A stretch of DNA of 64,000 nucleotides from Toxonevra muliebris (lineage: Eukaryota > Arthropoda > Insecta > Diptera > Pallopteridae), in NCBI GenBank assembly GCA_963691655.1, contig OY829326.1:56413776-56477775 (forward strand). The letters run 5' to 3'. Under the pieces are notes generated by a model, which saw only the letters and a program-made list of their open reading frames with translations, ran no database searches and had not been told where the DNA came from. Shown piece by piece: positions 57,656 to 64,000 of this stretch. Numbering within the stretch: position 1 is the stretch's first letter; each line of letters starts with the position of its first letter. The translations under genes and the position numbers were made by a program.

Positions 57656-58015
57656 TTAACTAAGGCTTGTAGACCCTATTAAACATTGGCCGATAAATCT
57701 AATAAAAGGCAGTATAGTTTCCATGGCTATTGAATCCTTTAAACATCGTAGAAACGTGGAAACATATCTTTGCACCGTTATTTTCATGGTATATGGTATA
57801 AATGCGCGATTTGACCAGTTCGTGTGTTTTCCATAGCTGCACGAATCGCAAGCCAAACTCTCGCATTTCACGTGTTCATGGTATTCCAACGTATCGCGCA
57901 TTACAGAGATAGTTCTTTCCTCTGTCGTACCGCGGGTTATGTAACAGGCTCCCTGTAAATATTTTTCCTGATTGATATGATCTGCCAAATTTAAAACAAA
58001 CGTTCACCTCTTTCC
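57656..58015 (-). CDS. Unassigned protein fragment, possibly PLA2-like (tentative)
   Basis: On the minus strand a 110-codon frame begins just after TTTTAAATTTGGCAG, which could be a 3' splice site near 57986, and ends at a stop at 57656-57658. It reads YLQGACYITRGTTEERTISV, then EYHEHVKCESLACDSCSYGK and VSTFLRCLKDS near the end. Codon use and residue mix look protein-like. FLRCLKDS after a cysteine-rich stretch recalls the C-terminal part of insect group III phospholipase A2, but the His-Asp active site pair is not seen and the cysteine pattern does not fit well. It may be a last exon or a decayed gene copy. The end lies next to a TTAA MITE. Confidence 0.35.
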
Positions 58016-58459
58016 TAATCCCATTAACCTAGTTAGCATTGACTTTGAAATTTTAAATTTTCGTATTTTTGACCATGTCACTTATGAGAAAGAAAAAGAT
58101 AGAAATAGGTATATAAAATTTTTTTGAAAAATCAAAGAATACTATAGATTTTAAATTTTATTTTGCCTTTTTTCTGTTCCCTGATCAGCAGAATATAATG
58201 AATTGTTATGAGTAGTAGTAGGTGTTATTGCCTGAGTAATACTAGAGATGGGAGCTTGAGTGATGTTTTTTTTCTAGTCGTTCGAATGCTTTCCTTAAAT
58301 TAAGTGCTTCCAGGAAACTTAATAAAGCGCTTCAAATTTCCCCGCTTTCCCACGAGAGTATAAAGCCAGCTAAACGAGCTTTTTTGGATCGTACTTTAAA
58401 TTTTCCCGTTGGGAAGTTACGCTCAGAGCATTCGTTATTGTGACGATAATAGTAATGAA
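58016..58459. other. No gene seen
   Basis: AT-rich DNA between the tentative frame and the hAT element. Upstream exons of the minus-strand frame, if real, should be here or further right. None was recognised. Confidence 0.35.
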
Positions 58460-58916
58460 CAGTGTGGCCAACTTTTGTTTTTCAAAATCCGCTAAAATGA
58501 AGAATAAAACGCGTATTTTCTTTAGAAAAGCGCTAAAAATTTTCCTTAAAACAAATTTTTTATATACCTATTAAAAAGAAAATTAATTAAATACATGTAT
58601 TTTTAAAGTTTTTAATTCACAGCCTTTCTTAATTATACAATCGCAAGAAAAACAAAAATAAGATAATGGAAAAAGAGTATTTTATACACTTTGATCACAA
58701 AAAAATATACAGATTAATAATTTATAACTATCACATATCGATGTCGATGTCCATATTCTCTTCATTACTATCAGCTTCTTCTGGCTATAACACACTCTTT
58801 AGTCTAAATTCAGTAGCATTATAAATACTAGTGCTGTTTATTTACTTCATGAAGTATTTTGTAGTTTTCACAAAATTAATTTTCGTGTTTTAATCCATTT
58901 TTTATATGAAGTAAAG

Positions 58917-60287
58917 CTTGACCAAGATAAGTTAACTCTTCTTTGCCTCCTTGACTTTTCCAAAGCTTTTGACTCAGTATGTCACAGCATGCTCTGTCAC
59001 AAGTTGAAGCATTACTTTAATTTCAGCAAAGGTGCTATTAGCCTAATTGCTAGCTATCTTAATAACCGGTTACAGCAAGTAAAAGTTGGAGATGACATTT
59101 CATCACTATCTGTGATCCCTGCTGGTGTACCACAGGGGTCTATTTTAGGACCTTTACTATTTTCAATATTTATTAATGACATTTTAACTGTATGTAAACA
59201 TTCTAAGATTCATGCCTATGCTGACGATATTCAAGTATATATCTCCTGCGACCCTGCACACATTGACGATATGATCAGTAAGCTTAATTCTGACCTCCAT
59301 GTATTAAAGACCTGGGCTGACAATAACAATTTGCGTATTAACCCTTTGAAATCCAAAATCTTGCCTATCTCGAGGAAGACTACAGGTTCTCTGGTTATTC
59401 CACCTATTTCTATTGGGGATTCACAACTTGAACTTGTTGATAGGGTCATGAGCTTGGGTTTCATCCTTAACTCTAAGCTAACATGCTGTGACCACATAAA
59501 TGGCGTTGTATCTAAAATCTATTATGCTCTACGCTCACTTCGGTTTTCTGCTGTATATACTCCTCCTGCAGTTAGAGTTAACCTTGTAAAACAGTTAATT
59601 GTCCCCCATATTACTTATTTTAATGTTGTTTTTAGTAAACTAGACTCCGCTTCACAACGTAAACTTGCACTAGCGTTTAACAATGCGATTCGATATGCCT
59701 ATGGGCTACAACGTTTTGACCATATATCTTATAGAGCTACTTGCATTCTTGGAGTTGAATTAACTGACTATTTGGACATTCGTAATTTAATTTTTCTGCA
59801 CCGGATCATTCACTCGAAAACTCCAACATATTTGTATGATAAATTACAATTCTTCCACTCCACTAGGTCGCCTCAACTGGTTATTCCTAGGTTTAACCAT
59901 CTTAATTCTAGCCGATTCTTTTTCATTAACGCCATTAGACTATGGAACTCACTTCCAACCCACCTTCAACGAATGGCTAATACAAGTAGCTTCAAGAATG
60001 CAGTCTTCCAACATTACTCCAAAACATTTTAACTCTTTAATTTTACATTTCTCACCTATACTTTTCTCTCTCTCACTCACTCCTTTGTATTTCTAACTAA
60101 CTTACTGTCTTCTATCCTAATTTGCAATAATTAATTTATAATTTTAGTTTATAAGTATTATGTATAGCATATAAGTTTGACTGTACTGTTTCCTTTTTTT
60201 TATATTTTGTTAATCCTTGATGTACTTTAAAAGAACTAATTCTTATTGTACTACCGATTATAAATAAATAATAATAATAATAATAAT
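58917..60287 (+). mobile_element. 5'-truncated non-LTR retrotransposon with an intact RT-end ORF
   Basis: The insert is flanked by AAGTAAAG (58909-58916 and 60288-60295) and ends in an AAT repeat tail, as in target-primed reverse transcription. The frame is open from the truncated start through the stop near 60032. It reads LTLLCLLDFSKAFDSVCHSM (RT motif A), then GVPQGSILGPLLFSIFIND, HAYADDIQVY (catalytic YADD) and FKNAVFQHYSKTF at the end. No RNase H follows. The C-terminal FFINAIRLWNSLPTHLQRM block is shared with CR1/Jockey-type LINEs. It lacks everything upstream of motif A, so it cannot be active, but the lack of stops means it is young. Confidence 0.9.
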
Positions 60288-60398
60288 AAGTAAAGAATTT
60301 ATTGAATTTATTTGGTTTTAAATAAGTTCATTGCTCATTGATTCTATAAAAAATTTTGTTAGGATTATTCAGGAAATGGATTATTTAGCGGAGCATTT

Positions 60399-60643
60399 TT
60401 ATTATTATTATTATTACATGTTTACGAGGGGAGCCCAAACAGGCAGGCACAGCGACCTAAAAGATCTTTTGTGCCAACCCCCACTTATGACAAAAGACGT
60501 TCAGCTGACCTAATGAAAGCCAAAACGTCGTTTGCTGAAGGGGATTTTATTTTGTTAATCGTAGGAAAAGATGTACCGAAGATTCCTCCTCAGAGCCGAG
60601 CCAAGGGCGGACATTGACACAGAATGTGAGCTGCCGTTCCGTA
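60399..60643 (-). mobile_element. 5'-truncated LINE tail with 13-bp duplication
   Basis: The insert is flanked by TAGCGGAGCATTT (60386-60398 and 60644-60656). On the minus strand it starts inside the end of an RNase H-type LINE, with sequence resembling CxHxxCxCPPLARLRRNLRY, and ends in a TAA repeat tail (60399-60415). The 13-bp duplication and tail fit an I-like or LOA-like element. It sits inside the hAT element near its right end. Confidence 0.8.
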
Positions 60644-60793
60644 TAGCGGAGCATTTAGTGTCTTTTAAATTGAAAAAAATGCGCTAAAAAAACCCGCTAA
60701 CCACCCGCTAAATCACTTTCTTCCCGCGTTTTAATTTTCAAAAAGCACTAAATTTAGCGGGAAAAGTGCTGAGATGGCCACACTGGTAATGAA

Positions 60794-61085
60794 AGTAAAA
60801 AACTAAACATGTATCAATTGTGGGCGGAGTCTCTCTCTTTCTCTCTCCCTCTCTCTCTGCACATATTAAAACTTATTTAATTTTTTCGAAATGAATTCTG
60901 CAACGCTATTAATTTTTAATGCTTTTAAGGCAAATTAATTCCACATTATAGATTAATGTATTTTAGATGGCAACATTAACTGAAAATTTTTTAAATAATG
61001 ATGAGTTTATTAATCAAAGTCGTTAGTGATATTACAAACTTTCAACTGGAAATACAGAAAAACAACCGAGAACTCAAAAATAAAT
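60794..61085. other. Upstream region of DUF1091 gene D
   Basis: A CT-rich run lies at 60832-60858. A weak initiator-like GTCGTTAGTG is near 61019. No TATA box is evident. Confidence 0.35.
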
Positions 61086-61743
61086 ATGAAATTTTCATTA
61101 ATTTTATTACTTATTTACTTCATTGCAAGTAATGCCAAGGTAAATAAAAATAAATACTTTAAACATTTAACCATTTTTTAATAATATAAATTTTTTCAAA
61201 GCGCAACTATAAAATTGATGTTAAGTACTTCAATGTAGAGCTCTACACAAACGAACTAATCAATGATGTGCATTCAGCATATTTTAAAGAGAGAAATTTA
61301 CATTTTTTCTATAATGACTTTACATTAAAGAAAAATATATCCAATTTCAATATAGGCGGTAATTTCGATATTCTACGTAAAGATAATACAAAAATAAATG
61401 TAATGAAATTGAATATGAAAGGATGTGATTATGTAGAATCTATTAATACAAATAATTTTATGCGGATTATTAGGAAGGAGTTGCAACGTATAAGTAATAT
61501 ACCAAGGTGTTGTCCATTTATGGCAGTGAGTATAAAATTTATGTTTTAATTTTTTTATGTGAATATATTTAAATATAAGATTTTTTTGTTCTACAGCAAA
61601 AGTTTTTTATTAATAATCTTACCATTAATCCTGATGATTTTCCACCAATGCTACCTTCAATGTCTTGGACAATTACAATGGAAATATGGCATGAAAAGGT
61701 ACACCATTTGGATTATGTTATTAAAGGAGTTGTGCGTAATTAA
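61086..61743 (+). CDS. Secreted DUF1091 (DM8) family protein, gene D
   Basis: Three exons: 61086-61139, 61202-61525 and 61597-61743, all phase 0, giving 174 residues. The signal peptide is MKFSLILLLIYFIASNAK. Exon 2 is again 324 nt, with FDILRKDNTKINVMKLNMKG then CDYVES and RISNIPRCCPFMA. Exon 3 has TINPDDFPPMLPSMSWT and ends in DYVIKGVVRN. Its sequence is more diverged from genes A and C, and it has an extra Cys beside the conserved one in RCCPF. The donor of intron 2 is GTGAGT. AATAAA lies at about 61794. The frame is intact. Confidence 0.92.
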
Positions 61744-61890
61744 AAAAAATAATAATAATTTAAATTATCTAAAAATTTTCGAATTGTATAGCAAATAAAA
61801 TTTACATCTGGTTATGTTCCAATTGAATATTGGTTTCACTTTTTCAATTTTTAAACCAACCCGATTTTGCTCTTTCCAAGCGAAAAATGC

Positions 61891-62949
61891 TAAGGAGTGA
61901 GATTGAAAAAATCTTAAGAAACGCTTTACCTAATAATTTTTTTGGGTGTAAAATTTTTTTGATCAAGTTATCTTTGAAAAATATGTCAGTTGTTATTTTT
62001 AATGACAAACATGTTGATTTATTGTGAGTTTGATCAAAATGAGTGCAGAAAAGGAAGTAAGACTTAAAAGTATTAAAATTTGTCAAAAAAAATCCAAATT
62101 GGCCCTACAAAAAATTGGCCAAAAAATTGAAGGTCTGCCGTCAAACTGTTTCCAATATTATTAAACAGTTTAAGGAGAATTTGACCATCGATTGGAAACC
62201 TGGTTCGGGAAGAAAACAAGAACCACATGATATTGGGAAAACCAATAAAAGAGAAAGCATATTAAAAAGATCTCCAAACATATCTGGTAGGAAAGCTGCT
62301 CGGTTAGCCCAGTGCTCTGACTATTTGGTGCGGAAAGCTTAAGCCAATGCAGGTTTGAAAACATTCAAAGTCCAAAAAGTTCCAGACAGGAATGCTGCAA
62401 AAAATGTAGACGCCAAAAGTAGGGCTCGGAAATTAAAATCGAATTTCATACAAAAATATTCATGTTGTATAATGGACGACGAAACGTATGTACTGGCAGA
62501 TTTTACGCAGCTTCCGGGTCAAAATTTTTATGTTGCTGATGCTCGAGGAAATGTCGAAGAACAATTTAGAATTTAGAACAATTTAGAATCCAAAAGCAGA
62601 CAAAATTTCCTAAAAAATTCCTGGTATGGCAAGCTATATGCAGTTGCGGCAACGGCAAAAGAAGCAAGTCATTTGTTACAGTGGGCTCTATAAATACCGA
62701 AATATACATAAAAGAATGTTTGAAAAAAGGACTTCTTCCTTTCACAAGAGAGCACAATGTGTCCACATATTTTTGCCCGATGTGGCATCATGTCACTACG
62801 GCAAGAAAGCTCTGGAGTGGTACCAAAGTAATAACATAGTTTTTGTGTCAAGAGAGGTCAATCCTCCAAATTGTCCGGAGCTAAGACAAGCGGAGAGGTA
62901 TTGGGCTCTTGTGAAAAGAAACTTAAAGATTCACAAAATCCCTAATTGA
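61891..62949 (+). mobile_element. DD37E-type Tc1/mariner element, copy 2, frame-broken
   Basis: The left end TAAGGAGTGAGATTGAAAAA matches the end of the copy at 15736. The transposase frame starts at ATG 62039 and is shifted near 62095. It continues at 62115-62342 with KKLKVCRQTVSNIIKQFKEN and a premature stop in RKA-stop. It resumes at 62355-62576 with KVQKVPDRNAAKNVDAKSRA and CCIMDDETYVLADF (first catalytic Asp), then 62626-62949 with LPDVASCHYGKKALEWYQSN (second Asp) and CPELRQAERYWALVKRN. The Asp to Glu gap is 37 residues. Catalytic residues are all present here, unlike copy 1, but the frame is broken and the 3' end is missing after about 62949. It lies directly behind gene D. Confidence 0.85.
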
Positions 62950-63694
62950 AATGATTGTGACAAGCCAATACGCTTGTAATGAATTAAGGCCGTCTAGAGG
63001 CGGGCTTGGGAACTAGAGGGTTAATCTTTCAGCGCTGTTCTTCGCGATATTAGAGTCTAGAGCTCAAACGCTGGGTGAAATAGTGCGGAGGCCACAAGGT
63101 TTTGGAGTTCGCAGCTTTATGAGTTAATGCAGTTCGAAGGCATAGGTGAACTATTACGTTTCTTCCTTTTTTTCCCCAACTTCTGAAGCTGTTATTATTA
63201 CCGCGATTGTGTTAAAACGGGTCTCTACAGAGCACCAGAAAATTAAATATGTGATTTTTGGGATCAAAAATTACTATAGAACTTACTACAATGGCTCATA
63301 AATTAGAAATTTCTCATCAGAGTTTGACAAATAAGGAATAAGATCTAACGATTGACCTAAAATCAACAACAAAATGTTTTCCAATTTTTTTTTTTTGCAA
63401 TTTTTCAGAGCATCCGGTTCACGAGGAATTTCTGGGATCGAAAAACGGTTTGTGGCGTAAGACTCAGAATGACCCAGTGTATCAGTAGCGGGGGCTAAAG
63501 CATGAACGTTTAATCTTCTTACAATTTTGCTAATTTTATATAAGAGTCAACAATTTTTCGTGATATTGTGTATTTCGTGATATTAAGTATTGTGCATTGA
63601 TGAGTATTTAATTATTATAATTAATAGATGACACAAACTGCGACAATCTAAATAATGTTAGTCATAGAAAACTTTTAAATCATATATGTATGTA
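62950..63694. other. No gene seen; TTAA-bounded 37-bp relic
   Basis: At 62984-63024 the sequence TTAAGGCCGTCTAGAGG, continuing to AACTAGAGGGTTAA, repeats a piece also seen at 21588-21627. The rest is unremarkable AT-rich DNA. Confidence 0.45.
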
Positions 63695-64000
63695 CAGTGT
63701 GACCCAGAATAACTGTCACAGTTTTTTGCTTTGCTCTCAATCTTAAAAAATTCAATTCAAAAAGTTTTTAAGTATGCCATGCTTTTTCAAATTGAATTCC
63801 AAAAAGAAAAAGTGCAAACAGTTCACGATTTCAATCATTTTAAGATAAGTATCACAATGGAAGCTAAGAAGAGAGCTAGTTTAAATTTGCGAGATCGTTT
63901 GATATCGGCAAGAAGATTTATTTATAGAACTATAACACGATTTAAAGAAACAGGAAATTGTAAAATTGTGATGAAATCTGGACGCAAGCGAACAGTAAGA
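63695..64000 (+). mobile_element. Start of a Tc1-like element, cut by the window edge
   Basis: TA at 63693-63694 precedes CAGTGTGACCCAGAATAA, a plausible Tc1-type terminal repeat. An ATG at 63857 opens a frame that is uninterrupted to the end of the window (48 codons). It begins MEAKKRASLNLRDRLISARR, then FIYRTITRFKETGN and GRKRTVR, matching the N-terminal helix-turn-helix pattern (IYRTIKRFxETG, GRPRTVRT). Compared with relatives the first helix looks about seven residues short. Whether the rest is intact cannot be seen. Confidence 0.8.

Larger units (their letters stand above)
58460..60785. mobile_element. hAT-type element interrupted by two retroposed inserts
   Basis: The left end is CAGTGTGGCCAACTTTTG and the right end, reverse complemented, CAGTGTGGCCATCTCAGC. 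The target-site duplication GTAATGAA is exact (58452-58459 and 60786-60793). CGCTAAA-type words repeat inside both ends (58490-58540 and 60675-60765). Two later inserts with their own duplications lie within (58917-60287 and 60399-60643). Without them the element would be about 690 bp, a non-autonomous MITE-sized copy. Confidence 0.9.

Overview
The window looks like nuclear DNA from a brachyceran fly. It is very AT-rich, gene-poor and full of decayed transposons. The host genes that can be recognised are a cluster of small secreted DUF1091 (DM8) proteins, a family greatly expanded in flies, with short introns of about 60-150 nt. I cannot name the species. A calyptrate fly is my guess, based on the large introns and the transposon mix.

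Left part (1-40 kb). Two well-formed coding exons on the minus strand (8428-8627 and 3992-4119) join in phase across a 4.3 kb intron and encode part of a cysteine-rich extracellular protein, perhaps CRIM1/Crimpy-like. Its other exons were not found. Everything else here is repeat or intergenic/intronic DNA. It holds blocks of a degenerate 12-bp satellite (consensus about AAAATTCAGACC) at 1-448, 1862-2285, 9250-11790 and 26755-29345, and the reverse complement at 39480-40435. It also holds non-LTR retrotransposon fragments (474-1566, 6060-7340, 18483-19150, 29490-30280, 31925-35820, 37690-39190), two mariner copies (14187-15290, 23747-25033), a DD37E Tc1-like copy (15736-16994), two pieces of another Tc1-like transposase (18005, 19793), and hAT-type elements at 4916-6038 and 20801-23127. 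The second of these hosts a further TIR element at 21117-22558.

Right part (41-62 kb). Four DUF1091 genes, all on the plus strand, start at 41022, 49538, 54820 and 61086. Three of them (41022, 54820, 61086) are close paralogues with the same three-exon layout and an identical 324-nt middle exon length. The fourth (49538) belongs to a different DUF1091 branch with four exons. Between them sit large insertions: a foldback at 43655-45533, a hAT element at 46497-48742 carrying a 0.9 kb palindrome, a satellite block at 52430-53640, a second AGTCA-decamer element near 56339-57090, a TTAA-flanked MITE at 57150-57643, and a hAT element at 58460-60785 interrupted by two non-LTR insertions. Another DD37E copy (61891-62949) and the start of a Tc1-like element (63695 to the end) close the window.

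The main result is the set of nested insertions whose target-site duplications can be read directly. Exact 8-bp duplications flank the elements at 46497-48742 (ATAAGAAA), 58460-60785 (GTAATGAA) and 21117-22558 (GTAGATAT). An 8-bp pair with one mismatch flanks 20801-23127. A 13-bp and a 15-bp pair flank two retroposed inserts, and an 8-bp pair flanks a LINE. These give a relative insertion history. The genes of the DUF1091 cluster probably encode secreted proteins. Their shared core promoter motif suggests common ancestry and perhaps similar expression.
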